This document shows positions 46,565-57,886 of a stretch of DNA of 64,000 bases, in pieces (the stretch's first letter is position 1; each line of letters opens with the position of its first letter). A model generated the notes under the pieces. That model saw only the letters and a list, made by a program, of their open reading frames with translations. It was not told where the DNA came from and searched no databases. Location of the stretch: NCBI GenBank assembly GCA_965178125.1, contig OZ237754.1, positions 620,001 to 684,000 on the forward strand, given 5' to 3'. The position numbers and the translations under genes are program-made. Source of the stretch: Bilabrum cf. latius (taxonomy: Eukaryota; Bigyra: Bicosoecida; Bigyra; Bicosoecida).

Positions 46565-49500
46565 TCACTACAAATCTGACTCGTACAACGCCTCATCTCC
46601 CCCCCAAGGCTCGCTGTGGCTCACCCCGTACCTGTCCATGGCGGCGAACACCTCCTCCTGCGAAGACATGGGGATGGGCTGGCCCTGGTGCCTGAGCTTC
46701 TCCCCACTCCCGCGCAACGACACGGCGGCAGCCCCTGCGGCCTTGCCTTCCTTCCCGCTGGACTCCGTCCCGTCCATGTCCACGCCTTCCTCCTCCATCT
46801 CCTTCATCCTCTTGTCCACCAGCGCCATCAGCTCCTCGTCCGACAGCTCCCCCTCTCCCTCTGCCTCACCCTCACCCCCGGCCATCTCACGCACACCCTC
46901 CGACTCAGACAACTCCACGCCAGCCCCCGCCTCGGACTGCAGCAGCAGAGATGGGCTGTACACCTTGTACCCGCCGTAGATCCACGTGGCATGGGCGCCA
47001 TGCCACCTCCTGTGCCTAGAGTCCGTTGTCCACTTCAGCCAGCAGTGGTGGTTGTGAATCCACACGAACGACTTGCACCTCTTCTCATACTGGCACGCGA
47101 TGCAGCACGCCTACGGATTCCGAGTAAACACGCGCCTCACGTCCCTGCCCGGCCCCGGGTCGAAGCCCACCTGGATGTTGCAGGTCTTGTACTTGTCCTT
47201 TTGCGCCTGATTCTGCCGCTTCTAGGCCTCGGTGCGGGCTGCCTGGGCCGCGTCCGCGTGCCCCTTGGCGCTGTTCCTGGCGCCCTCGGCCTGTTTGGCC
47301 ACTTCCCCGATGGCCGCCTGGGTCTTGGTGGCATCATCGGCGATCGCCTTGGCCTGGTTGTGCGCGGTCTTGGCCTTGCCAGCATGCGAGGCAGCCTGGG
47401 CCTTGGACGTCTCGGCGGCCTGTGCGACTGGCTCCGTCTTCTTGGCTACGTCCGCCGCATGGACTGCGTTCAGCCTTGCCCCCTCGGCACCGGATCCAGA
47501 CTTCTTGGCGGCTGCTGCCACAGCATCTGCGGAAGCATGAGTCGCTTTCGCTGCTGTGGTGGTTGTCTTGACTGACTCGGTCAGCGTCTCGGCCGCCTCT
47601 AGTGCCTTCTGTGCACCTGCCTGAGCCGCGTCTAGCCGCGTCTGGATCTGATCCCGAACTGCCTTGGCCTAGCTGTGCTGCTCCTCTGCCTGCGTGCTGG
47701 CGGTGGTGGTGGAGGCCGACTTGCTGAGCACGGGCTTGACCTGCGCGTCAGCCGCGTCCGCATGCGTGGACGCTGCAGCGGACTGCACCTTGGCTGCCTG
47801 GGCGCTGGTGGCCCCTGCCTCGGCCGATGCCGCGCTGGCATCCCGGTGTCCCTCCGCGGCTGCCTTGCTCTTCTCGGCGGCCTGCTTGTCCGCCTGAGCC
47901 GCATCATGGGCTTTCTCAGTGGCCTCACGACCGCTATCTGCCTTGCCCCTATGTTCCCTAGCAGAGGCCGCGATGGACTGTACCTTGTCTTCACCCTTGT
48001 CAGTGGCGAGCGCGTTCCGCTTTGCCTCTTCCGCGGCACTGGCTGCTTTCTTGGCAGACTCGGCGGCTTCGTCCGCAAGAGACTCTGCCTCTCGCGCGTG
48101 TTCCTTGGCCGTGGCCTCGCTGCTCCTCGCCTTGGCCCGCGCCTCCTCTGCCCTGGCCTCCATGCCCTCGCCCGCGTCCTTGGCATTGCCCAGCGCAGCA
48201 TCCAGCGCCTCCACCGTGCGGCCGTGAGCGATCTCAGCCTTGGCCCTGTTGTCGTTGGCTGCAAGTGTATTCTGCTGTGTCTCATCCGCGTGCTTCTTCC
48301 CTGCCTCCTCAGACAGCTTCGTGGCATCCCTGGCCTCGAATGCCGCCTTGCGGGCCTCCTGCACCTCACCGGCGTGCTCGACGGCCTTGCTGCGGGAAGA
48401 AGCAGCACTGGACGCAGCCATCTTGGTCATCGACACGACGTCTGCCAGGTCTGGCAGTGCGTCTTCGGCCACCTGCGCGTGCTGCGCTGCAGTGCGGTGC
48501 GCCTCCGCCGCGGACTCGCTCTCCTCCCCAGCGCCCACCTTGTGCTTGCTCGCAGTCTCAGCAGCGGACGTGGCTTCGCTCTCGTCTTCCTGGGCGCTCG
48601 TGGCAGACTCGCTGGCGCTGGCGCTGTGGCCCTCCGCCCCGATGGCGTCGTGCCTTGCCTGCTCCCGCCGCAGCTCGGTGGAGTCAGCGTCAGCATCCGC
48701 CTGCTCCGACAGAGCCACAGCCGAGTCCCTCGTCTCCTGGGCGGCCTCCTCGTGCGCCTGGGAGACAGCAGAGGCGGTCTCGGAGCGGGCCGCGTGCTCG
48801 CCCGCCTCCTCGCGGGCAGCGATGGCCATCGACTCGTGCTGGACCACAGTCTCTCGCGTATTGCCGGTGTCTTCGGAATGCTTCTCAGTGATGATGGTGT
48901 GCTCTTCTGCAATCTTGACGCTCTGCCCGCCCTCGGTGGCCAGCTCTGCAGTGCGCTTGGACGACGCCCCGGCCTCTACGGCCCACTTGTGCGCGCGTTT
49001 AGAAGCAGTGTCGGCGTCCTGCATCGAAGCGCTCGTGGACTGCACACCTTCCGCGCTGGCCCTGGTGGCGCTCAGCTCGGCGCTGTCGCTGGCCTCCTGC
49101 GCTCGTCCCTCCTCCTCCTCTGCATCCAGGCGGGCGCGTGTGGCGCCCTCGGCGTCTTGGCGAGCGTGCCTGGCGAACTCCTGCGCCTCCATCTCTGCCT
49201 CTCTGGTCTTGGTTGCAACCACTTCGAGGGAGTGCACCCTGGACTCGGCGGTGGCTGCCTGCTGCATGGCCTCCTGGGAGTAGGACCGGGCCTCTCGGGC
49301 TGCTGCCTCGGTGTCTGCAGCCCTGTCTTTCTCCTGTACCGACGCATGCTCCGCCACCTTGCGTCCCTCTTTGGCTTCGTCGACGTGGGCCTGAGCCTCC
49401 GCCACTAGCTCCCTCACACGCTTCAGCCGAATCAGACCCGCGTCTGCACCGTCTTGCGCATCGCCCAATGAATTTTCAGCTCGATCGACGGCGTCATGGG

Positions 49501-49790
49501 CCGCTTTCTGGTCCTCCTTGGATTGCTGGTCGATGGCGTAGGCCCTGTTGGCCTCCCCGATGGCAAGGCGGGCCACGCGCTGCGCCGTCTCGGCTGCATC
49601 GATGGCAAGTCTGGCTGCTTTCACAGCGGCCTGAGTTTGCGTCGTCATGAGTGGCTCGGGCGACGGCTTAGGCTTGTCCATGACCACCGGCACAACGACT
49701 ACACTCGGGTCCTCGGGAGGCTCGCTAGCTTCGGCCGGTGCGATGCCTGGTTCGGCCGGATCAGCTCGACGCTGCAACAACTCCATTCGT
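46565..49790. repeat. left arm of inverted gene duplication
   Basis: Matches 50640-53869 in reverse. Near-identical blocks (the last 650 bases and several internal blocks) alternate with diverged ones. Confidence 0.9.
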
Positions 49791-50051
49791 CCCAGTAGCT
49801 CGACATCAATCTAACGATTCCTTCGAGCCACCGAGTGCCTGCCTTGGTTCTTTGGATGCAGCTGGTGATCCCTTCCTGCGGCCTCGTGAGTAGCTGTGTT
49901 GTGCATACCTAGTTTGTAGCCACAGTCACCATGTTTGAATATGACCAGCTTCTGGGAAGATAACACAAATAGAATAGCTTGTAATCTAAGACTCACCTTG
50001 TGCTGCACAAAGGACGCAAAAAACAGCGCCCAGAAGCAAAGCTGCTTTCAT
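46565..50051 (-). CDS. secreted Ala-rich coiled-coil protein with PAN-like domain, copy 1
   Basis: Exons 50051-49997 and 49908-46565 (intron 88 nt, phase 1); 1132 residues; TGA stop. Exon 1 encodes a signal peptide, MKAALLLGAVFCVLCAAQ. The body, about 850 residues, is almost wholly Ala/Glu/Lys/Gln/Asp and strongly helical, with A-x-x-A-x-x-A spacing, so a long extended coil is likely. Near the C-terminus is a Cys-rich module (CCIACQYEKRCKSFVW, then HHCWLKW) with the spacing of PAN/apple domains, then an acidic tail. TAG codons at 49811, 47669, 47222, 47111 and 46568; the last one is directly followed by TGA. The TAG at 47111 sits just before the ACC of the Cys module. Likely a cell-surface or matrix protein. 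The acceptor at 49909 was chosen by phase; a nearby CACAG would also work. Confidence 0.84.
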
Positions 50052-50372
50052 GGCAGATCGCCCCATCGGCCAAACTGCCCTGCAATTGATCAACAACCAA
50101 CAGAACAGCCTTCAGACTGAGCAATTTATGTATAAGTCACACGATTAAGTCTGTAAGTACTTCAGCCTAGTGCTTTGAAGCGCCATTGAAAAAGAAATGA
50201 GAAATGGATTACGTACACGCAACAATAAAAACGTGCTGGCTTTTTGCTGTTTATGACCAAACTAGTTGCCCCACATGGCCCAACAGAGGTAAACTGGGTA
50301 CAGATTGATTGTAAACCAGATAGAATCAAGTTTGGACTTGGTAATTATCTGAATCAGCGAACTGAGGAGGCC
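50052..50372. promoter_or_regulatory. divergent spacer between the two PAN-like genes
   Basis: 321 AT-rich bases between the start codons of the inverted pair. No gene seen; it should carry both promoters. The signal-peptide exons beside it are not similar, so the inverted repeat does not reach the centre. Confidence 0.45.
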
Positions 50373-53300
50373 ATGAACCAAGGTGGTCCCCATAGGTTCA
50401 TTGTGCGGGCCTTGGTCCTGGCAGGCTGCGTTGCATGCTGCGTTGAATGTGAGTTATTTATCATGCATTTTTTATGATTACTTTCAATTGCCCAAAAGAT
50501 CGCATGGAAGACCTACCACTCGCATTGATGACCAAACACTATCTCGCAGCACGACGTAGTTCAAGCTCCAATTTCGACGCCAGCCTATCTCCAGGAGATT
50601 TTTCCAGCTCGAAAACAGCAAGAAAGAATAGGAACAACAGTGGTTCACTCAATGGACTATTGCAGCGAGCTGCAGATCCAGCAGCAAGAGATGCAGTTGA
50701 GCAGCCGGCCGCGGGGGACGAGGATCCCAGCATTGTTGTGGTTCCAGTGGTTCTAGATAAACCAAAACCATCACCCGAGCCACTCATGACGGCACAAACT
50801 CATGCTGCTGTGAAAGCAGCCAGACTTGCCATCGATGCAGCCGAGACGGCGCAGCGCGTGGCCCGCCTTGCCATCGGGGAGGCCAACAGGGCCTACGCCA
50901 TCGACCAGCAATCCAAGGAGGACCAGAAAGCAGTGAATGGCGCCGTAGAGAAAGCCGAACAGTCCCGCGACGTCGCCATGGACGGCGTCGACTCGTCAGT
51001 AGTCCGCCTCAAGCGTGTAGAGGAGGAGGCAGCAGCGGCCCGCGCCCACGCGAGGGAGGCGCAGGAGGGACGCAGGGTGGCAGAACGCGCCTTTCAGCAG
51101 GAGAAAGACAGGGCTGCAGACACCGAGGCAGCAGCCCGAGAGGCCCGGTTCTACTTTGAGGAGGCCATGCAGCAGGCAGCCACCGCCGAATCCAGGGTGC
51201 ACTCCCTCGAAGTGGTTGCAACCAAGACCAGAGAGGCAGAGATGGAGGCGCAGGAGTTCGCCAGGCACGCTGGCCAAGACGCCGAGGGCGCCACCCGAGC
51301 CCGCCTGGATGCACAGGGGGAGGACGAGCGAGCGCAGGAGGCCAGCGACAGCGCCGAGCTGAGCGCCACCAGGGCCAGCGCGGAAGGCGCGCAGCTAGCC
51401 ACGGAGGAGATGCAAGACTCTGCAGCGAGTTCCAAGCGCGCGCACAAGTGGGCCGTAGAGGCCGGGGCGTCGTCCAAGCGCACTGCAGAGCTGGCCACCG
51501 AAGGCGGGCAGAGCGTCAAGATCGCGCAGGAGCACACACTCGTCACATAGACGTACGCGGACGAGACGGGCACAACTCAGCTGTCTGTCACCCAGCACGA
51601 GTCGATGGCCATCGCTGCCCGCGAGGAGGCGGGCGAGCACGCGGCCCGCTCCGAGACCGCCTCTGCTGTCTCCCAGGCGCACGAGGAGGCCGCCCAGGAG
51701 ACGAGGGACTCGGCTGTGGCTCTGTCGGAGCAGGCGGATGCTGACGCTGACTCCACCGAGCTGCGGCGGGAGCAGGCAAGGCACGACGCCATCGGGGCGG
51801 AGGGCCACAGCGCCAGCGCCAGCGAGTCTGCCACGAGCGCCCAGGAAGACGAGAGCGAAGCCACGTCCGCGGCCGAGACGGCGAGCAAGCACAAGGTGGG
51901 CGCTGGGGAGGAGAGCGAGTCCGCGGCGGAGGCACACCGCACTGCAGCGCAGCACGCGCAAGACGCGCAAGACGTCCTCCCAGACCTTGCAGCCACGGCA
52001 TCCTCGGCCAGCTCGGCCTCATCGAGCGCTGAGTCGGCGAAGAAGGAGGCAATCAGGCACGCAGGGGAGGCGCAATCGGCCCGCAAGGCATCCCATTCTG
52101 ACAAGGTAGCAACAGAGGCAGCAGAGCAAGAAGGAAAGAAGCACGCGGACACCGCCCGGCGGCATGCCCTGGCCTCCAACCACCATAGGGAGAAGGCTGA
52201 GATCGCTCACGGCCGCACGGTTGAGGTGCTGGATGCTGCGCTGGGCAATGCCAAGGACGCGGGCGATGGCATGGAGACCAGGGCGGAGGAGGCGCGGGCC
52301 AAGGCGAGGAGCAGCGAGGCCACGGCCAAGGAACACGCGCGAGAGGCAGGGTCTCTTGCGGACGAAGCCGCCGAGTCTGCCAAGAAAGCAGCCAGTGCCG
52401 CAGAGGAGGCAAAGCGGAACGCGCTCGCCACTGACAAGGGTGAAGACAAGGCAAAGACCGCTGCAGCTGCCGTTGGAGAACATAGGGGCAAGGCAGATAG
52501 CGGTCGTGAGGCCACGGAGAAAGCCCATGATGCGGCTCAGGTGGACAAGCAGGCCGCCGAGAAGAGCAAGGCAGCCGCGGAGGGACACCGGGATGCCAGC
52601 GCGGCATCGGCCGAGGCAGGGGCCACCAGCGCCCAGGCAGCCAAGGTGCAGTCCGCTGCAGCGTCCACGCATGCGGACGCGGCTGACGCGCAGGTCAAGC
52701 CCGTGCTCAGCAAGTCGGCCTCCACCACCACCGCCAGCACGCAGGCAGAGGAGCAGCACAGCTAGGCCAAGGCAGTTCGGGATCAGATCCAGACGCGGCT
52801 AGACGCGGCTCAGGCAGGTGCACAGAAGGCACTGGAGGCGGCCGAGACGCTGACCGAGTCAGTCAAGACAACCACCACTGCTGTCTAGCAATCGCAAGCT
52901 GCGGCAGACGCAGCAGCAGCAGCCGCCAAGAAGTCTGGATCCGGTGCCGAGGGGGCAAGGCTGAACGCAGTCCATGCGGCAGACGTGGCCAAGAAGACGG
53001 AGCCAGTCGCACAGGCCGCCGAGACGTCCAAGGCCCAGGCTGCCTCGCATGCTGGCAAGGCCAAGACCGCGCACAACCAGGCCAAGGCGATCGCCGATGA
53101 TGCCACCAAGACCCAGGCGGCCATCGGGGAAGTGGCCAAACAGGCCGAAGGCGCCAGGAACAGCGCCAAGGGGCACGCGGACGCGGCCCAGGCAGCCCGC
53201 ACCGAGGCCTAGAAGCGGCAGAATCAGGCGCAAAAGGACAAGTACAAGACCTGCAACATCCAGGTGGGCTTCGACCCGGGGCCGGGCAGGGACGTGAGGC

Positions 53301-53869
53301 GCGTGTTTACTCGGAATCCGTAGGCGTGCTGCATCGCGTGCCAGTATGAGAAGAGGTGCAAGTCGTTCGTGTGGATTCACAACCACCACTGCTGGCTGAA
53401 GTGGACAACGGACTCTAGGCACAGGAGGTGGCATGGCGCCCATGCCACGTGGATCTACGGCGGGTACAAGGTGTACAGCCCATCTCTGCTGCTGCAGTCC
53501 GAGGCGGGGGCTGGCGTGGAGTTGTCTGAGTCGGAGGGTGTGCGTGAGATGGCCGGGGGTGAGGGTGAGGCAGAGGGAGAGGGGGAGCTGTCGGACGAGG
53601 AGCTGATGGCGCTGGTGGACAAGAGGATGAAGGAGATGGAGGAGGAAGGCGTGGACATGGACGGGACGGAGTCCAGCGGGAAGGAAGGCAAGGCCGCAGG
53701 GGCTGCCGCCGTGTCGTTGCGCGGGAGTGGGGAGAAGCTCAGGCACCAGGGCCAGCCCATCCCCATGTCTTCGCAGGAGGAGGTGTTCGCCGCCATGGAC
53801 AGGTACGGGGTGAACCACAGCGAGCCTTGGGGGGGAGATGAGGCGTTGTACGAGTAGGATTTGTAGTGA
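50373..53869 (+). CDS. secreted Ala-rich coiled-coil protein with PAN-like domain, copy 2
   Basis: Exons 50373-50448 and 50499-53869 (intron only 50 nt, phase 1); 1148 residues; TGA 53867-53869. Exon 1 gives a signal peptide with a hydrophobic core (VRALVLAGCVACCVE). Body and C-terminal Cys module are as in copy 1. TAG codons at 51548, 52763, 52886, 53210, 53321, 53855 and 53864. Against copy 1, the TAG at 51548 lies opposite Glu, 52886 opposite Lys and 53855 opposite Ser. The other four are TAG in both copies. The pair TAG-TGA at 53864-53869 means the last residue is Gln. Signal peptide and residues about 25-70 differ from copy 1. Confidence 0.84.
50640..53869. repeat. right arm of inverted gene duplication
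   Basis: Reverse counterpart of 46565-49790. Similarity ends within about 30 bases after the stop codon. Confidence 0.9.
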
Positions 53870-53924
53870 ATAACTTCATTCGATTTCTCACGCTGGCGTT
53901 AGTCAATGAGGATTTTCGCTGCCC

Positions 53925-53946
53925 AACCGGCCGCCGGCGGCCGGTT
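53925..53946. repeat. 22-bp perfect GC palindrome
   Basis: AACCGGCCGCC followed by its exact reverse complement, just after the copy 2 stop. A related AACCGGCGG lies 9 bases on. Confidence 0.9.
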
Positions 53947-54115
53947 CTAACCAACCGGCGGTGCAATGCATTCAAATATAATTCCCCCAGCATGTGCTGA
54001 ATGTATGCGGCAGATTGGCAAACGATTTTCACAGCGAAACCTAGTGTGTAGATCACTGACATTGCGCGCGTTCTCACGCACAAGGGCGATTAATTTGAAG
54101 AGAAATTTCAGAAGC

Positions 54116-57100
54116 ATGACTGAATCCCAGCCTCGCGTATATCGCGTTGCAATCACCGGAGGGCCTGCGGGCGGCAAGACCACGTGTTTCAGTGCACTAC
54201 AATCTGCACTGGAGGATGCTGGTGCATCTGTTTTCCGCGTTCCCGAGGGAGCGACGCTGATGCACGAAGGTGGGATGCGATGGGACGGCGTCGACACGTA
54301 GGCTGCGCTTCGAGCCTAGCTAAGCATCACGTCGTCGCAAGCCTCTCTGGAGGAATGCTTTCACCGGCTTGCGAGAGAGCGCGCGCGGATTTCGAACCGA
54401 CCTGCCGTGGTTTTGTCGGATAGAGGCCTGCAGGACGGAAGGGCATACTTGCCCGAAGAGTCTGCTCTAGAACGGCATCGATAGCAGGCCGAGGAGCGAG
54501 GGCAGTCATGGGAAGATGTTATGAATAGCTGGCTCGGTCCTCCCCCGCATGGGCACGGAAGCACGGCGGCATCGATCGCTGAGTCCTCAGCGGGTCTCGG
54601 GCCTGGCTCTCGCTCCATCCCCGCCCGGGGATCTGCCACCAGCCTTGCATCCATCGCCAGCACCACGTCGCTGGCATCCCAAGCTGGAGGAGCCGCATCC
54701 CACAACCCGCTGCAGACGTCTCTGTGGAATGCGATCCTAGAGAGATGCGCCGGGGCCGCCATCGACCGCGCGGCCATCAGCGCTCCCTCCGGGGTGACGA
54801 GTGCTGAGGATCCGGACGCCCCATCGGCCGGCCACGCCCAGGCCCAGCCCGCCTCTCTGCTGAGCGAGCGAGAGGTCAGGGATGCTCGGTACGACTGCGT
54901 GGTTCACCTGGTCACGGCTGCGGACGGCGCTGCGGAGTTTTACTCCACTGCCAACAACGCGGCAAGGCACGAGGACGCAGACGAGGCGCGCGCGGTGGAC
55001 CTGCGGATCAGGCAGGTGTGGCTCGGGTCACCCAACTTCGTGGTGGTGCACAACCCAAGGGGGAGCAGCAGGCAGCGCAGTGCGATGCAGGCCGGGGACC
55101 TCACGGCCGACCCTGGCGACCAGCCGGGCGGGGAACTGTCCGAGCAGATGCAGCAGACCGGCGCGCAGCAATTCCAGACGAAGCTGCGACGGGCAGTGGC
55201 CGCCGTCTGCCGTGCCTGCAACGTGGCCAGAGAGGAAGGGGGCTCGAAGCGGTTCTGGCTCAGCGGGGTCACGATGGGTAGGGCCTGGCAGCAGGCGCTC
55301 GCCGCACCCAAACCGGAAGAGGGTGCCGCAGCTGGTTCCGCAGACGCCCTGGAACGGCTTTGTTCCTCCCTTGGCTGCTCCACGGTACGTGCGTTCGTCA
55401 TTGTGCACACGTACGTGGAGGCACAGGACACAATCGAGGCAGCCAGCGGGGCGGAGGCGGGTATGGTGGGTGCTGCTGCCACGCTGGACAGGCGGCTCGA
55501 GGAACAGGCGGCGAGGGCGGGGCTTGGTGAACAAGGGGTCGATGTCGCAACGGGGGGTAGCACTAGGCCCACCCCCCTCAGGACAACTGTTCCTCTGGGG
55601 ACTGGGTGGTCCCTGGACGGCCTGGAGGGGAGGCCCTCTGCCGCTGCTGTGGATGCGACTGTGGGGGTCGCAGTGGAGGCAGGGGCCGGAGCAGTGCCAG
55701 CTGCAGGGGGGCAGGCCGGGTCACGAGGTGCTGGCTAGAGCTCTACTGCGGATGGCAGCGCGGGAGTGTCATTGTCAGTCGATGACGAAGGCATGGGCGG
55801 TCCTTTCGAGTACGAGTACAGGTGGGTGGTCGCTCGGCGGGTGCGGGTGTCTGCCAGGACAGAGGTGCCTCCCGCCGTGCTACTGGGTCTGGCCGCCAGG
55901 GATGAAGAAAGGAGGTCGCGGAGAACTAGCAGCAAGGCTGCTACGGCCGAGGAACAGGGCGGGGGTGTTGACACGGATATCGGTGCGGGTGCGGGTGCGG
56001 GTGTTTAGGAGCCGCGCCGGGGAACAAAGGTGTCCTCGGCGCACCAGGCCGCCGATAGGGTCCTCCGGAGCGCGCACGCCATGTCCATGGGTGCAGGCGC
56101 GAGCGACTGGTGGGTGGAGGAACACGAGGACGAGGAGGCGGAAGGAGGCAGCGGGGAGCGGGACGCTGAGAGCGAGTTCGGGCCGGGGGCGGGTTGGGGC
56201 GGGGCCAAGCCCTGGGGACCCTCCCGGGGGCACCTGTACGTCTGGAGGGAACACGCGTACAGGCAGTTGCAGGGACGCAGGAGGAGGAGGGGGGCTGCTG
56301 GCGGGGAGGGCGCTGCCGCTCCGGGCACGAGCGGCCCCCCCCCCGGTGCTTGGAGCGAGTGGCACCCGGCCTGGCTGGACCCAGCGTCTGAGAGGGAGCA
56401 GCAGCGGATCACGTCGCAGCGAGAGTACTTTCAGCTCGTGCGGATGGCAGACCGCAGGGAACAAATGCAGGTGCAGCTGGCACAGGCTGCAGCGGCGGGG
56501 CATGGGCATGGGCAGGGTGCCGCTGCAGCAGAGGGTTAGGCCGGCGGCGGCGGCGCCCCGTCGAGTGCAATCCCCAGCCCGGTAGGCGCAGTGGTGAAAG
56601 CTCGGCTGCTGTTCGAGACCGGCGCAGGCAGTGGAGACGCTGCTGCTGGGGGCTCCGGGGAGGACGACAAGAAGGCAGGCGCTGCAGGTGCCTCGGTGGG
56701 AACGAGGCGTGTGCTGGAATGGGACGAGGTGTTCTGGGGGAGGAGGGAGGTGGCGCTGGAGGCGGGGGAGAGGGGGCCCTTGGCCGCTGCTGCGAGGGCC
56801 TCTGTGCTGGCGGTGAGGTCGGGCACGAGGGAGGAGGAGAAGGAAGCGGAGTTTCCGGACAGCGGCGAGGATCCCGCGGGCGGGGATGGTGTCGGCCACC
56901 TGGGCCTGGGCCTGGGGCTTCCTCTGGGTCGGTTCGCCTCTGTGGAGTCGGAGCGAAGCACCGGTGCTGCGGACGAGAGCGCCATAGCGGCGGGTCTCGG
57001 ACTCGACATCGAAAGGGCGGGCCCGTCCCCCACGGAGGGGGACAAGACCCCCCCTCGCACAGGGGTCGGGGTTGCCCCCAGTGCGGGTATACCCAGGGAC

Positions 57101-57445
57101 CTGAGCGGGATCCCCATGTCTCCTGCGGTGCGATCCACGTCTATCCCCGCTCCCGGAAGCCCCCCTTTGCCGTCCTCTGGGGACCCCGGGGCGGTGGAGA
57201 GCGCCGGCCAGTGGACGCAGGCGCACGACGGCAGAGGCGAGGCGGGGTCGGGTCGTTCCTCCCCCGTCCCCATGTCGGGGTCAGCGGGGCGGGTTCCTTC
57301 CTGGCTGCCTGCCGTGCTGCAGCCGCAGAGCGAGGTAACCGGGGATCCTCGTTGGCTCAGCGAGGCGCTCGCAGGCGTGGATGTGGCCTCGATCGAGCCG
57401 CGCGGGGCCATCACTGTGGTGGCAGGCAGCGGAGCTGTGAAGTGA
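54116..57445 (+). CDS. TTD14-like AAA_28 P-loop protein with CYTH-like C-terminus
   Basis: Family of GTP/ATP-binding proteins (fly TTD14 acts in TRPL trafficking). One exon, 1109 residues, TGA 57443-57445. Walker A ITGGPAGGKTT at residues 13-23, then VFRVPEGATLMHEGG. Next come LSDRGLQDGRAYLP and YDCVVHLVTAADGAAEFY followed by NNAAR, the family's lid region. Later FEYEYRWVVARRV and VKARLLFETG suggest a CYTH-like triphosphate tunnel fold. The rest has long Gly/Ser/Pro-rich inserts. TAG codons at 54299, about 54317, about 54482, 55736, 56006 and 56537 are in frame. The first three fall inside the conserved P-loop domain. An in-frame ATG at 53966 would add 50 residues with a basic, mitochondrial-type character; the later ATG was chosen because it sits close to the conserved core. 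Confidence 0.9.
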
Positions 57446-57886
57446 AAAAGCGGCCCGGTCGGTAGCCTCGCGAGAGGCATCCATGATTAGGTGAATTGCA
57501 AACGATCGTTCATGGTAGAGTCTGCTTCGTTAGGCTATCTTAGTTGGAGCGAGCGTACTGGGTGCGCCTCTGCTGCCACGCGCCGTCCCCGGCGGAAGTT
57601 GGTCGCAACAAATCTATTTCAACGCGAAATGGGGGCGACTTCCGTCACTGTAGGGATAAGACGGGCCCTTAAATCGCAATACCTTGTGCAAGTGCCTTAA
57701 TCCATTTGATAACACTTGTCCTGGCGGCAGCTTGTTATCAGTTCCTCGCTGCCTTGCTACCGGGCGGTGCTGTCAAGGCGATTCGTCCGGCACCGGCAAG
57801 TGCTGACCAGGAAGTCTTCGATTAGGTTCAAAGCCGGCTCAGGCCATATATTCCAAATTTACGATTTGTTGTCACATTTTTGGCAT
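57446..57886. other. intergenic, no gene seen
   Basis: 441 bases between the TTD14-like stop and the Dot1-like ATG. Short ORFs here show no family features. Promoter expected near its end. Confidence 0.45.

Noticed and set aside
47675-49408. 577-codon plus-strand ORF antisense to PAN-like copy 1
   Set aside because: Shadow of an Ala/Glu/Lys-rich gene with GC-rich third positions; Leu/Gly/Arg-rich without domains.
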